64,000 nucleotides of DNA from JAFTYO01 sp045613125. GTDB lineage: Bacteria; Pseudomonadota; Alphaproteobacteria; RF32; CAG-239. Positions 50,511-60,732 of this stretch are shown in pieces. Position 1 is the first letter of the stretch. Each line of letters starts with the position of its first letter. The notes beneath the pieces were generated by a model. That model ran no database searches. It was not told the DNA's origin and was given only the letters and a program-made list of their open reading frames with translations. Position numbers and translations under genes: made by a program. Location: assembly GCA_045613125.1 (NCBI GenBank), contig JAZLAM010000020.1, forward strand, positions 1-64,000, written 5' to 3'.

Positions 50511-50881
50511 TTTGTAACTTAACAATAAAAAACGGAGTTTGAATAACAAACTCCGTTTTTTATTGTTATAATGATTACAAATCAGAAGTAAAGCTTGAAA
50601 AATGATACATGTTTTTTTAATGTAATTATAAAGCATAATTAAATAATGTCCAATTAGCTATTTTGTCTTTTTAAAGCATCGATATAGCAAGTTCCGGAGT
50701 GTCTGATAAATTAAGCAATTAATAGCATAACCAAATAATTTAAATATGAACAAAACGATAATAAAAAAGAAAAAATTGTCAACATTTAAAATAGTTCTTT
50801 ATAAACTAAACTCTTGGTTGCGAAAATAAAAAAAACAGATTAGAATGGTGCTTAGTATATGTATCTTTTTAAGAGAAAAAA
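50511..50881. other. Gene-free region between ppdK and mltB
   Basis: 370 bp. It holds the ppdK terminator and AT-rich DNA with a possible promoter for the mltB operon (TTGTCA 50776-50781, 18-bp spacer, TATAAA 50800-50805). No ORF or RNA gene is recognised. Confidence 0.5.
50528..50562 (+). terminator. Terminator after ppdK
   Basis: Perfect 14-bp stem AAAAACGGAGTTTG (50528-50541) with CAAACTCCGTTTTT (50547-50560). Confidence 0.85.
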
Positions 50882-52153
50882 ATGGCTTTGTATCGAAAAA
50901 TAGCAATCATAATAATGAGTTTGTTTATGTTTTTTTCAAACAGTGTAAAAGCTGTTGAATATACTCCTAAAGAGTGGTTAGATTGGCTTGATAATTTAAA
51001 AAAAGAAATGATTTCAAAAGGAATAAGTGAAAAAACTATTCAAAAAGCTTATAGTAATAAGACATATTATCATAAAACACCTGAAGTTGTTCAAAAAGAT
51101 AAAGAACAGACGGAATTTGTTTTGACTTCAAGAGATTATGTAAATAAGTTAGTAAATGAAAAAAGAGTTGATATTGCTCGTAAGCATTATAAAAAATTAC
51201 AAAAAAAATATCAAAAAATAGAAGAACAATATGGAGTGCCACTTAATTATTTGACTGCTTTTTGGGCAATTGAGACTAATTTTGGGCAAAATAAGGGAAA
51301 ATATCATATAATTGACGGTTTAACAAATTTGAGCTACAAAAACCGACGTTCCAAATTTTTTAAAAATGAACTTTATAATGTCTTAAAAATTATGGAAAAG
51401 TTTGAACTTGAAAACGATAAAATGATGGGATCTTGGGCTGGTGCTATGGGGCATTTTCAATTTATGCCTTCTACGTATAATGTTTATGCTATAGACTACG
51501 ATAACGATGGCATAATTGATATTTGGGATTCTTTTGATGATGCTGTTGCATCGGCAGCAAATTATCTTAGCCATCTAGGGTGGAAAAAAGATGAACCTTG
51601 GGGAATGAAAATAAGCTTACCTTGGAATTTCGATTATACTCAAATCGGATATAAAAAGGTTAAAACTCTTGAAGATTGGGCAAAAATAGGAATTAGAAAA
51701 ACAGATGGTAAAAAAATAGATTTGAATTCTGACTTGAAGGCATCGATTATACTTCCTGATGGAAAAAAAGGAAATGCTTATATTATACTTTCTAATTTCA
51801 AAAGGATTATGATTTGGAATCGATCTGAAAACTATGCTTTGGCTGTGGCAAGATTGGCAGATTATATTAAAAATTCCCAAAAATATACTCCTATAAGTTC
51901 TGATAGACAATATTTGTTAACTGATAAAGATGTTAAAAAAGTTCAGCGATTTGCAAATAAATTGTTGCGAACAAAATTAAAAGTAGATGGAATTTTAGGT
52001 CCTAAAACTAGAGATGCTGTAAAAATTTTGCAAAAAAAGGCAAAAATGCAACAAGATGGATATCCTGATTATCAATTATTGCTAAAAATTGATAACTATA
52101 ATCCTAAAATGGGGTTTATGGTGCCTGTTCAACCTATAAAATCGGTAAAGTAA
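50882..52153 (+). CDS. mltB: Lytic murein transglycosylase, MltB type
   Basis: 423 residues with signal peptide (about 1-24, ending VKA). Catalytic domain: LTAFWAIETNFG with the catalytic Glu131, then GAMGHFQFMPSTY and DYDNDGIIDIWDSFDDAVASAANYL, the MltB signatures. A peptidoglycan-binding type 1 domain follows (about 345-410; VKVDGILGPKTRDAV-like). It cleaves glycan strands to 1,6-anhydromuropeptides in the periplasm. It starts the run mltB-rlpA-dacA-tmk-holB, whose gaps are zero to a few bases. Confidence 0.93.
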   Translation: MALYRKIAIIIMSLFMFFSNSVKAVEYTPKEWLDWLDNLKKEMISKGISEKTIQKAYSNKTYYHKTPEVVQKDKEQTEFVLTSRDYVNKLVNEKRVDIARKHYKKLQKKYQKIEEQYGVPLNYLTAFWAIETNFGQNKGKYHIIDGLTNLSYKNRRSKFFKNELYNVLKIMEKFELENDKMMGSWAGAMGHFQFMPSTYNVYAIDYDNDGIIDIWDSFDDAVASAANYLSHLGWKKDEPWGMKISLPWNFDYTQIGYKKVKTLEDWAKIGIRKTDGKKIDLNSDLKASIILPDGKKGNAYIILSNFKRIMIWNRSENYALAVARLADYIKNSQKYTPISSDRQYLLTDKDVKKVQRFANKLLRTKLKVDGILGPKTRDAVKILQKKAKMQQDGYPDYQLLLKIDNYNPKMGFMVPVQPIKSVK

Positions 52154-52975
52154 ATGAAAGTGACTAAATTTAAAATATTATCTCTGTTGATGATTGCTTT
52201 TTTATATGGATGTGCTTCAAAAGGTACCCCAGAATTAAGTGGCTTATCACCGCAAGCTCAGGCAATAGCAATTAAAAACTATGGTGGTGTTTATAAAGTT
52301 GGCAATCCCTATAAAATTATGGGAAGATGGTATTACCCGAAAGAAGATTATTCTTATTCAGAAGTAGGAATAGCCAGTTGGTATGGAGAAGATTTTCATG
52401 CAAAAAAAACAGCCAATGGTGAAGTTTATGATATGAATACTTTGACTGCAGCACACAGAACTCTTCCATTACCGTCTATAGTTAAGGTTACAAATTTGGA
52501 AAACGGACGATCATTGGTGTTACGAGTTAATGATAGAGGTCCGTATGCAAAAGAACGTATAATTGATATTTCAAAACGAGGGGCGCAACTTTTAGGATAT
52601 CAAACTAAAGGAATAACAAAGGTAAAAGTTGAAATTATGGCTGAAGAAAGTAAGGCTCTAAAAGCAGCAATGCTGGGACAAAAAACTTCTAATATTTCGA
52701 GGATACCTGTGATAAAAATATCAAGTTCTGATGAAAATAGTTCTAATACAATATATTATGTTCAAGTAGGGTCTTTTTCACAAAAAAAATTAGCAGATAA
52801 TTTAAATTCTAGACTTTGTCAATTCGGTAAAAGCGAAGTAAAAGAAATTTACTTAGGTGGCGCAACTTTTTATAGAGTAAGGATAGGGCCGTTTTCATAT
52901 AAAGAAGATGCCGATATTATGTTAAATAAGGTTAGAGATTATGGTATTTATGATGCCAGAGTTGTTAAAAATTAA
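52154..52975 (+). CDS. rlpA: RlpA-type septal ring lytic transglycosylase
   Basis: 273-residue lipoprotein (lipobox LYGC, Cys20). The double-psi beta-barrel (about 75-165) has ASWYGEDFHAKKTANGEVYDM and LVLRVNDRGPYAKERIIDIS, including the catalytic-type Asp/His/Glu positions. A C-terminal SPOR domain (about 197-272, YYVQVGSFS...) binds denuded septal peptidoglycan. It begins right after the mltB stop. Confidence 0.93.
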   Translation: MKVTKFKILSLLMIAFLYGCASKGTPELSGLSPQAQAIAIKNYGGVYKVGNPYKIMGRWYYPKEDYSYSEVGIASWYGEDFHAKKTANGEVYDMNTLTAAHRTLPLPSIVKVTNLENGRSLVLRVNDRGPYAKERIIDISKRGAQLLGYQTKGITKVKVEIMAEESKALKAAMLGQKTSNISRIPVIKISSSDENSSNTIYYVQVGSFSQKKLADNLNSRLCQFGKSEVKEIYLGGATFYRVRIGPFSYKEDADIMLNKVRDYGIYDARVVKN

Positions 52976-52988
52976 AGGAGATTGTTTG

Positions 52989-54134
52989 ATGAAAAATAAA
53001 TATAAATTGTTGGCTTATACTTTTTTATGTAGTTTGATTTCTACAGAAGTTCTTTCTTTTGAAACATCAGCTAAAAATGCTATATTGATGGATTATGATA
53101 CAGGGGCATACATATATACAAAAAATCATGATGTAAAGGTAGCTCCGGCATCTATGAGCAAATTGATGACAATTTATGTTGTTTTTGATAAAATAAAAAG
53201 CGGGTTACTTTCTTTAGATGATGTTTTTACTGTCAGCGAAAATGCTTGGCGTAAAGGAGGAGCAGCAAGTGGTAGTTCAACAATGTTTTTAAAAATAGGT
53301 GAAAAAGTAACTGTTGAAGATTTACTCAAAGGTATCATTATTCAATCGGGTAATGATGCTTGCATAGTTATGGCTGAAAATATTGCCGGTTCTGAAGAAA
53401 ATTTTACTGTTTTGATGAATGAAATGGCTGAAAAAATAGGATTAAAAAATAGTAGTTTTGCGAATTCTACAGGGTGGCCTCATCCGGATCATAAAATGTC
53501 AGTTGAAGACTTAGCTAAACTTTCAAAATTATTAATTAAAGATTTCAATGAATATTATCATTTATTTTCACAAAAAGAGTTTACACATAACAATATTAAA
53601 CAATCTAACAGAAATCCGTTATTGTACAGTATGGAAGCTGCTGATGGTTTGAAAACCGGGCATACAGATGAGGCAGGATTTTGTCTTAGTGCATCGGCAT
53701 ATAAAAATGGTCGTCGTTTAATTGGAGTGATGAGTGGTATGGCAAGTAATAAAGAACGCTCTGAAGAAACGGAAAAGCTTATGAACTATGGCTTTCGAGA
53801 GTTTGATAATTATAAAATAGTTAATAAAAATGATGTAATGGCAACAGCAAATGTTTGGTATGGACAAAGTAAAACAATTGATTTGGTTGTACCGTATGAT
53901 ATAACAGAAACAATTAAGAGAAATTTACGCGATAAGTATGAACTAAAAGCTCGTTACAAAGAACCTGTTAAAGCTCCGATAAGAAAAGGAGATACTGTTG
54001 GAAAAATTATTTTAGTAGATGCTGAGGGTGTAGAAAAAGAATTTCCTCTAGTTGCAAAAGATAATGTTGAACAAATTGGAGTATTTCAAAAATTTGTTGC
54101 TAATTTAAAATATTTAGTATTGGGAAATAAATAA
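52989..54134 (+). CDS. dacA: D-alanyl-D-alanine carboxypeptidase (PBP5/6 type)
   Basis: About 381 residues with signal peptide (LSF-ET). Penicillin-binding motifs: SxxK at S55-MS-K58, SGND in IIQSGNDACIVMAEN, and KTG in DGLKTGHTDEAG. A PBP5 C-terminal beta domain follows (about 270-355), with a short amphipathic tail for membrane contact. It trims the terminal D-Ala of muropeptides. The ATG at 52989 has AAAGGAG upstream; the open frame begins inside rlpA. Confidence 0.95.
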   Translation: MKNKYKLLAYTFLCSLISTEVLSFETSAKNAILMDYDTGAYIYTKNHDVKVAPASMSKLMTIYVVFDKIKSGLLSLDDVFTVSENAWRKGGAASGSSTMFLKIGEKVTVEDLLKGIIIQSGNDACIVMAENIAGSEENFTVLMNEMAEKIGLKNSSFANSTGWPHPDHKMSVEDLAKLSKLLIKDFNEYYHLFSQKEFTHNNIKQSNRNPLLYSMEAADGLKTGHTDEAGFCLSASAYKNGRRLIGVMSGMASNKERSEETEKLMNYGFREFDNYKIVNKNDVMATANVWYGQSKTIDLVVPYDITETIKRNLRDKYELKARYKEPVKAPIRKGDTVGKIILVDAEGVEKEFPLVAKDNVEQIGVFQKFVANLKYLVLGNK

Positions 54135-54778
54135 TGTTAGGTAAATTTATCACATTCGAAGGTGGAGAAGGTACAGGAAAATCAACCCAAATCAAGTTAC
54201 TATCTGATTTTCTTAAACTAAAAAATAAAGATGTAATTTTAACCAAAGAACCGGGAGGAACCGATATAGGGTTGGAATTGAGGCGTATTTTAATTGAAGG
54301 AGAAGTAAGCAAACTTGATGCAGAGGCAGAGGCTTTGTTGTTTTTTGCGGATAGACGCATACATATGGTGAAAAAAGTTTGGCCGGCTATTAACAATGGA
54401 AATTGGGTGCTAAGTGACAGATTTGCAGATTCTACTATGGCTTATCAATATTATGCCTATGATAAAAGATTATCAAAAGAAGATATAAATATGTTATATT
54501 CTTTTGCTGTCGGAAATTTTAAGCCTGATTTAACAATAGTGTTGGATATTGATCCTAAAATAGGTTTAGCCAGATCGTTTAAAAAGGCCGAAACCATGCT
54601 TAATAAAGAAACAAGAAATGAAAACAGAGAACTTATTTGGCATGAAAATTTAAGAAAAGGGTATTTAGAAATAGCAAAAGCTGAACCTGAAAGATGTGTT
54701 GTTTTAGATGCAAATAAAAGTATTGAAGATTTGCATTCTGATGTTGTAAAAGCAGTTGCTGACAGATTTGGATTATAA
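54134..54778 (+). CDS. tmk: Thymidylate kinase
   Basis: 214 residues; phosphorylates dTMP to dTDP. P-loop EGGEGTGKST (residues 9-18), KEPGGTDIG (the DR(E/Y)-type substrate loop) and the SDRFADSTMAYQ motif are clear. Its ATG overlaps the dacA stop by one base. It links the operon to DNA precursor supply and precedes holB. Confidence 0.96.
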   Translation: MLGKFITFEGGEGTGKSTQIKLLSDFLKLKNKDVILTKEPGGTDIGLELRRILIEGEVSKLDAEAEALLFFADRRIHMVKKVWPAINNGNWVLSDRFADSTMAYQYYAYDKRLSKEDINMLYSFAVGNFKPDLTIVLDIDPKIGLARSFKKAETMLNKETRNENRELIWHENLRKGYLEIAKAEPERCVVLDANKSIEDLHSDVVKAVADRFGL

Positions 54779-54781
54779 CAT

Positions 54782-55825
54782 ATGGAAAATATTTCACCTA
54801 ATCAAAATTCTTATCTTTTAGGTCATGATGATGCACTTGATAAATTTTTAAATGCGTTTAAACAAGGTACACTTCATAACTCATGGCTTATAAGCGGCCC
54901 TCAAGGTGTAGGAAAAGCAACTTTTGCCTATAAAATAGCTCGGTTTTTGTTAGCATCAAAAGATGACAAAGTAACTGAATATACATCAATTCATATAACG
55001 GAAAATCATCCTGTTTTTAAATTAGTATCATCAAATTCACACCCGGATTTAAAAGTTCTTGAGCGAGATTTTATAGAAACTGACAAGAAAAAGATTATAA
55101 AAGCAATAAAAGATGGGGAGCCTCTTGATGAGTCAGAACTTAAAAATTTAAAAAAATCAGCTGTAATTCGAATTGATGATATAAGAAGTGTTAATGATTT
55201 TTTGAATAAAAAGTCGTTTGATGGTAATTGGCGTGTTGTAATTATTGATTGTGCCGATGATATGAACGCAAATTCTGCCAATGGGTTATTAAAAGTGTTG
55301 GAAGAACCTCCTGCAAAAAGTGTTTTACTTCTGATTTCTCATAATCCAAATAAATTGTTGCCGACTATAAAATCAAGGTGTGCGAAAATTAATCTTTCGC
55401 CTTTAAATGCAAATATAGTATCATCTCTGTTACGCCGTTATCGTCCGAATTTGTCAGAAGTTGAGATCGAAAAATTATCACAAATTTGTTCCGGAAGTAT
55501 CGGAAAAGCGATAAATTATGCAGATAATAACGGATTGATGTTATACCAAATGCTGGAAAACTTGTTTTTTGCCGGAAAAGATTTTGATGTTGTAAAAGCA
55601 ATTGAATTGGCAACTATGGTATCAAAAGATGAAAACGTTTGGGATTTATTGCAAGAATTGGTTACAAAGTTTATTTCAGATATGATGTTGGGTGGTGAAC
55701 ATGTTGAAGAATTAGGACAAGCATGGGATAAAGTAAGAGTTATTTTTGCAGATACAATAAATCTGAATATGGATAAAAAGCAAGCCATGATAAATATAAT
55801 CAATACAATATGTAAGGCTATATAG
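54782..55825 (+). CDS. holB: DNA polymerase III subunit delta prime
   Basis: 347 residues, clamp-loader AAA+ subunit. NSWLISGPQGVGKATFAY is the P-loop region, and SANGLLKVLEEPPAKSVLLLISHNPNKLLPTIKSRC is the sensor-1 region with the SRC motif typical of delta prime. About 40 residues with a charged insert (90-120) separate the two. It sits between tmk and tatD, the usual order in bacteria. Confidence 0.94.
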   Translation: MENISPNQNSYLLGHDDALDKFLNAFKQGTLHNSWLISGPQGVGKATFAYKIARFLLASKDDKVTEYTSIHITENHPVFKLVSSNSHPDLKVLERDFIETDKKKIIKAIKDGEPLDESELKNLKKSAVIRIDDIRSVNDFLNKKSFDGNWRVVIIDCADDMNANSANGLLKVLEEPPAKSVLLLISHNPNKLLPTIKSRCAKINLSPLNANIVSSLLRRYRPNLSEVEIEKLSQICSGSIGKAINYADNNGLMLYQMLENLFFAGKDFDVVKAIELATMVSKDENVWDLLQELVTKFISDMMLGGEHVEELGQAWDKVRVIFADTINLNMDKKQAMINIINTICKAI

Positions 55826-56611
55826 ATGTTGATAGATAGTCATTGTCATTTAAATTCAGTTGATAATTTAGAGGAAATAGTTAAACGAGCGAAAGAAAAC
55901 GGCGTTGATGTCATGCTCAATGCCGGAGGAAAGTTTGATGAACTGAAACAAAGCTTGAATATATGTCAACAATTTAAAAATATCTACACTGTTAGTGGTG
56001 TGCATCCTCATGATGCAAAAGATTATGAAAATATTAAGGCTGAAGATGTTTTAAACAATCTAGTACATGATAAAGTTGTGGCAATTGGTGAGTGTGGGCT
56101 TGATTATTATTATGATTTTAGTCCTAAAGAGGTACAAAGAAAAGTTTTGAAAGAAATGATAAAAGCCGCACAAGAAAGTAATTTACCGATAATTATTCAT
56201 AACAGACAATCAGATGATGATATGATAGAGATTTTAACAACTTCATATAAACAAAAGCCGTTTAGCGGTGTTATTCATTGCTTTTCTTCATCTTGGAGTT
56301 TGGCAAAAGTAGCTCTTGATATAGGTTTTTATATATCAGCTTCAGGAATTATAACGTTTAATTCAGCTTCAGACATTAGGGATTGTTTTATTAAGGTTCC
56401 TCTGGATAGGTTATTAATAGAAACAGATACGCCATATTTAGCTCCTGTTCCCAAAAGAGGAAAAGTAAATGAACCAGCACATATTGTATATACAGCAAAA
56501 TGTTTAGCACAGATAAAAGATGTTGATTTTAATATAATATCAGATATAACGACATCAAACTTTTTTAATTTATTCAAAAAAACAAATAAGAAGGGTCTGT
56601 CAAATGAATAA
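55826..56611 (+). CDS. tatD: TatD-family metal-dependent hydrolase
   Basis: 261 residues. DSHCHL at the N-terminus, GVHPH, GECGLDYY, the HNRQSDDD region, HCFSS and ETDTPYLAP are the metal-binding residues of the TatD TIM barrel. Members act as Mg2+-dependent 3'-5' DNA/RNA exonucleases. Starts directly after the holB stop and overlaps the next gene by 8 bases. Confidence 0.94.
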   Translation: MLIDSHCHLNSVDNLEEIVKRAKENGVDVMLNAGGKFDELKQSLNICQQFKNIYTVSGVHPHDAKDYENIKAEDVLNNLVHDKVVAIGECGLDYYYDFSPKEVQRKVLKEMIKAAQESNLPIIIHNRQSDDDMIEILTTSYKQKPFSGVIHCFSSSWSLAKVALDIGFYISASGIITFNSASDIRDCFIKVPLDRLLIETDTPYLAPVPKRGKVNEPAHIVYTAKCLAQIKDVDFNIISDITTSNFFNLFKKTNKKGLSNE

Positions 56612-57398
56612 ACTTGTTATATTAGGTAGTGGTGCGGCTCCGGGTGTCCCATCCTTGACATCAGGTTGGGGTGCTTGCAATCCTAATAATCCTAAAAACA
56701 GACGCAGACGTACAAGTGTATATGTTGAAATTGAAGGTGTTAAGTTTTTGATTGATACGTCACCAGATATTCATTGGCAACTGTTGGACAATAATATCAG
56801 ACATGTTGATGCTGTTTTGTACACACATTCGCATGCAGATCATTTGCACGGAATTGACGATTTAAGAGATTTAAACCGAATATCAAAACAATCAATAGAA
56901 GTATATTCTAATTTTGATACAATAGAGGTTATAAAAAATAGATTTCCATATTTGGTAACAGATAAGAACACACCTAATAATCCATTATATAAAGCAAGTC
57001 TATCGCTTAATGTCGTTGAATTTACAAAGCCGTTTTATGTGAAAGGTGTTAAGATTGTTCCGATAAAATTATCAGGTCATCCGGTTACTACAAACGGATA
57101 TATATTTAATGATAATGAACTTGTATATATTGCTGATTGTTTACAAATTGAAGATACAAGCTTGCGTTTGATAGAAAAAAATCCTAAATTAATGGTAATG
57201 CCACTTACGATTATACAATCTAAATGGGAAAAACCTTATCATATGGGACTTGAAAAGTTATTAGAATATGTTAATATCATCGAACCTTGTAAGATGGTTA
57301 TAAATCATATGGCTGTAGAATGTGATTATGATAATGTAAATAACTTAACACCTGAAAATGTTTTACCAGCCTATGATAATATGGTAGTAGAGTTTTAA
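56604..57398 (+). CDS. PhnP-like metallo-beta-lactamase-fold phosphodiesterase
   Basis: 264 residues. THSHADHLHGIDDLR carries the HxHxDH zinc motif (75-80), with ISGH/LSGHPV and IADC further on, and INHMAVEC near the C-terminus. The start LGSGAAPGVPSLTSGWGACNPNNPKNRRRRTS is the PhnP-like type, in which the family hydrolyses cyclic phosphodiesters. Substrate unknown. This MBL gene after tatD is widespread in alphaproteobacteria. Confidence 0.9.
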   Translation: MNKLVILGSGAAPGVPSLTSGWGACNPNNPKNRRRRTSVYVEIEGVKFLIDTSPDIHWQLLDNNIRHVDAVLYTHSHADHLHGIDDLRDLNRISKQSIEVYSNFDTIEVIKNRFPYLVTDKNTPNNPLYKASLSLNVVEFTKPFYVKGVKIVPIKLSGHPVTTNGYIFNDNELVYIADCLQIEDTSLRLIEKNPKLMVMPLTIIQSKWEKPYHMGLEKLLEYVNIIEPCKMVINHMAVECDYDNVNNLTPENVLPAYDNMVVEF

Positions 57399-57414
57399 TT
57401 AAAAGGAAATAAAG

Positions 57415-58308
57415 ATGCTTTGTATATATCATATTGCCGATCATGACGGAAAAGGGTCCGCCGCTATTGTTAAAAGTGTATATCCTGAAATTGAGCTTTT
57501 AGGACTAAATCATGATATGGAGATTCCTTATGATGAAATATTAAAACACGATAAAATCGTGGTATGCGATATATCATTACCGGTTGATTTTATGTTTAAG
57601 TTAAGTCAAGAAAAAGATTTCGTGTGGATAGATCATCATATTTCGGTGATCGAGCAATATGAAAGCAAATTACAATCGGAAGGTTTGGAACCAATTAAAG
57701 GAATAAGGCGTGTCGGAACGGCAGCAATGATTTTAACTTGGGAATATTTTTATCCTAACAAAGAACTACCATTAGGAATTAAACTTTTAGGGTTAAATGA
57801 TATATTTGATTTAAGAGATAAAAGGGTGCGAGCCTTTGAATATGCAATGCAAGCAATAGGTGTAAACAGACCTACGGATAAAGTGTGGAAAGAACTCATA
57901 GAAGACACAATGGATATAGATTCAATGGTTGAAAAGGGTAAAGCCATATTATCTTATATCAGAAACCGTAATTTCAGACTTGTAAGAGCAGAGGCTTTTG
58001 TGAGCGAGTTTGAAGGATATAAGTGTATTTGTGCCAATATGCCTCAAGGATATTCAGAATTTTATGATTCTCTTGATAATATTAAAGACTATGATGTGAT
58101 GATAAATTTCTTCATGAATAAGAAAAATTGTTGGAACTTATCATTTTATACAGCAAAAGATGATGTTGACGTATCAAAAATTGCTGAAAAATTTGGCGGT
58201 GGAGGTCATGCAAAAGCAGCAGGGGCTTCGTCGTTAAAAGAATTGCCTGAATTTTTACGAAACGGCACAATGTGGGTAAGCCCTAAATTGTTAAATCAGA
58301 ATAATTAA
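57415..58308 (+). CDS. DHH-family phosphoesterase
   Basis: 297 residues. HIADHDGKGSAA (D9, H10, D11), VVCDIS, WIDHHISVI (DHH motif) and the DHHA1 end KFGGGGHAKAAGAS define the RecJ-like DHH/DHHA1 group. The short form suggests an oligoribonuclease or cyclic-dinucleotide/pAp phosphatase (NrnB/NrnA-like), Mn2+ dependent. AAAGGAA precedes the ATG. Exact substrate unresolved. Confidence 0.87.
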   Translation: MLCIYHIADHDGKGSAAIVKSVYPEIELLGLNHDMEIPYDEILKHDKIVVCDISLPVDFMFKLSQEKDFVWIDHHISVIEQYESKLQSEGLEPIKGIRRVGTAAMILTWEYFYPNKELPLGIKLLGLNDIFDLRDKRVRAFEYAMQAIGVNRPTDKVWKELIEDTMDIDSMVEKGKAILSYIRNRNFRLVRAEAFVSEFEGYKCICANMPQGYSEFYDSLDNIKDYDVMINFFMNKKNCWNLSFYTAKDDVDVSKIAEKFGGGGHAKAAGASSLKELPEFLRNGTMWVSPKLLNQNN

Positions 58309-58325
58309 TAATCGGATTTGTGAAA

Positions 58326-59465
58326 ATGAGTGAAACAGATTATTACGATCTTTTAGAAGTAAATAAAAATGCGAGCGCAGATGAAATTAAGCGCTCATTC
58401 AGAAAATTAGCAATGAAATATCATCCGGATAGAAATCCTGGGGATAAAGATGCGGAACAACGCTTCAAAGAAATTAACGAAGCTTATGAAGTATTAAAAG
58501 ATGATCAGAAACGTGCTGCATATGACAGATATGGACATCAAGCATTTCAAAGCGGTATGGGAGGTGGAAATCCGTTTGGTGGCGGTTTTGGTTTTAATGC
58601 AGAAGATTTATCAGATTTATTTTCTAACGTGTTTAATGATTTTATGGGTGGCGGAATGCGTTCTGCCCGTAAAAACGGACCTAAACGTGGAGAAGATTTA
58701 AGCTATGCGTTAGAAATATCGTTAGAAGAAGCTTTTACAGGTGTTGAAAAAGAAATAGCTGTTCGTACAACCCAAACTTGCGAAAAATGTTCCGGACATG
58801 GTACTGCAGATGGTAAAGAAGCTCCTGTTTGTGATATGTGTCACGGAAGCGGTAAAGTTCGTACTCAGCAGGGTGGATTTTTTGTATTTGAAACTGTATG
58901 CCCAAGATGTAGAGGTGAGGGAAAAGTTGTAAAAGATAAATGTCGAGAATGCCATGGTGAAGGAGTCGTAAGAGTAGAAAAATCTTTGAAAGTTAAGGTT
59001 CCGGCCGGCGTTGAGGATAATACACGTATGCGTATAACTGGTGCTGGACAAACTGGTAAAAATGGAGGGCCTAAAGGCGATTTATATATATTTATCAATA
59101 TTAAAGAGCATAAACTTTATGAAAGAGATGATAAAAATTTATACACATCCGTTCCTGTGTCAATGGTCTGTGCAACATTGGGAGGAAGGGTTGAAATACC
59201 CGGAATTGATGGTCAAAAGGTGGAAATAAAAATATCTGCCGGAGCTCAAACAGGAGATAAGTTAAGAATAAAAAATGAAGGTATGAGTATACTTAATTCG
59301 GATAAAAGGGGAGACTTGTTTGTTATATTAAAAGTTGTTACTCCAACAAATTTAACATCTCGTCAAAAAGAATTATTGGAAGAGTTTAGAGATATAACAG
59401 GTGATGACAGTTGCCAACCGGAAATAAAAACATTTTTGGATAAGATAAAAGATCTGTTCAAATAG
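58326..59465 (+). CDS. dnaJ: Chaperone protein DnaJ
   Basis: About 379 residues. J-domain with HPD (YHPDRNPG), Gly/Phe-rich linker (MGGGNPFGGGFGF), four zinc-binding repeats CEKCSGHG, CDMCHGSG, CPRCRGEG, CRECHGEG, and the C-terminal substrate-binding domains. It stimulates DnaK, which is not in this window. I take the ATG at 58326; a GTG two codons upstream is too near CGGAT to be preferred. Confidence 0.97.
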   Translation: MSETDYYDLLEVNKNASADEIKRSFRKLAMKYHPDRNPGDKDAEQRFKEINEAYEVLKDDQKRAAYDRYGHQAFQSGMGGGNPFGGGFGFNAEDLSDLFSNVFNDFMGGGMRSARKNGPKRGEDLSYALEISLEEAFTGVEKEIAVRTTQTCEKCSGHGTADGKEAPVCDMCHGSGKVRTQQGGFFVFETVCPRCRGEGKVVKDKCRECHGEGVVRVEKSLKVKVPAGVEDNTRMRITGAGQTGKNGGPKGDLYIFINIKEHKLYERDDKNLYTSVPVSMVCATLGGRVEIPGIDGQKVEIKISAGAQTGDKLRIKNEGMSILNSDKRGDLFVILKVVTPTNLTSRQKELLEEFRDITGDDSCQPEIKTFLDKIKDLFK

Positions 59466-59484
59466 TGTGTGGTAAGGAGAAGAT

Positions 59485-60732
59485 ATGATATTTTCAAGAT
59501 TTGAAAGAATAGTTGCCGGGCGATATTTAAGAGCAAAACGTAAAGAAGGGTTTATTTCTGTGATAACAGGTTTTGCTTTTACGGGTATTGCTTTGGGTGT
59601 AGCAACTCTTATAATCGTTATGTCCGTAATGAATGGCTTTAAAAGTGAGTTGTTATCCAGAATTTTGGGTATTAACGGACATATTATGATTGCATCAACT
59701 CCCGGATTTCCATTCACGGACTATAAAAATGCAGTTGAAGATATTGAAAAAATCGGTGGAGTTAAAGTTGCTATTCCTATGATTGAAAATCAAATTCTAC
59801 TATCTTCAAGGAGTGGTTCCGTTGGAGCAATGGTTAGGGGTATCCATAAAGAAGATTTGCTTAAAAAACAGGTGTTGCGTAATGCTATGTCTTCGATAAG
59901 TGTAGATAATTTTCGTGATAATATGGTGGTCGTAGGTAATAGACTTGCTGATAAATTAGGTGTTTTACCCGGAGATGAAATTACGCTTATATCTCCTAAC
60001 GGAAAAGTGACAGCATTTGGTACAATGCCAAGAATGAAATCTTATCAGGTTTTAGGAACGTTTGATGTTGGTATGTATGAATATGATGCAAATTATATTT
60101 TTATGCCGATGGAAGCTGCTCAAAAATATTTTAGTATGCCAGAATCTGCAGAACAGATTGATGTTACTTTAAATAATGAAACAGATTTAGCGTCACTTAA
60201 AGCTCTTATCGAGCAAGGAGTAGGTATGGATGCTTATGTTTATGATTATAAGCAAACTAATTCGGCGTTTTTTAATGCAATTGATGTCGAGCGTAATGTC
60301 ATGTTTTTGATATTGACACTTATTATTATCGTTGCGGCATTTAACATAATTACGGGGTTAATTATGCTAGTAAAAGATAAAGGTCGAGATATTGCTGTTT
60401 TACGGACTATGGGTGCAACAAAAGGTATGATTATGCGCATATTCTTTATTGATGGTGCTTTTATAGGTGTTGTCGGTACTGTAATAGGTTTGATTTTAGG
60501 AGTATTGTTTTGTGAAAATATTGAAAGTATTCGCCAATTTTTGGAAGGATTATCAGGACGTGAATTGTTTTCAGCAGAAATATACTTTTTATCAAAATTG
60601 CCGGCCAAAATAGACTTTAATGAAGTGGCAATTGTTGCTGGGGTATCGTTAATGCTTTCATTTTTAGCAACGTTATATCCGGCGTACAGAGCTGCAAAAT
60701 ATGATCCGGTGGAGGCTTTGCGTTATGAATAA
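59485..60732 (+). CDS. lolC: Lipoprotein-releasing ABC permease LolC/LolE
   Basis: 415 residues. One N-terminal membrane helix (about 25-48), the large periplasmic MacB-like domain, and three C-terminal helices; FERIVAGRYLRAKRKEGFISVI is typical of LolC/LolE. It extracts lipoproteins from the inner membrane for transfer to LolA. With a single permease gene next to lolD, it is probably the combined LolF-like form, acting as a homodimer; this is inference. AAGGAG precedes the ATG. Confidence 0.93.
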   Translation: MIFSRFERIVAGRYLRAKRKEGFISVITGFAFTGIALGVATLIIVMSVMNGFKSELLSRILGINGHIMIASTPGFPFTDYKNAVEDIEKIGGVKVAIPMIENQILLSSRSGSVGAMVRGIHKEDLLKKQVLRNAMSSISVDNFRDNMVVVGNRLADKLGVLPGDEITLISPNGKVTAFGTMPRMKSYQVLGTFDVGMYEYDANYIFMPMEAAQKYFSMPESAEQIDVTLNNETDLASLKALIEQGVGMDAYVYDYKQTNSAFFNAIDVERNVMFLILTLIIIVAAFNIITGLIMLVKDKGRDIAVLRTMGATKGMIMRIFFIDGAFIGVVGTVIGLILGVLFCENIESIRQFLEGLSGRELFSAEIYFLSKLPAKIDFNEVAIVAGVSLMLSFLATLYPAYRAAKYDPVEALRYE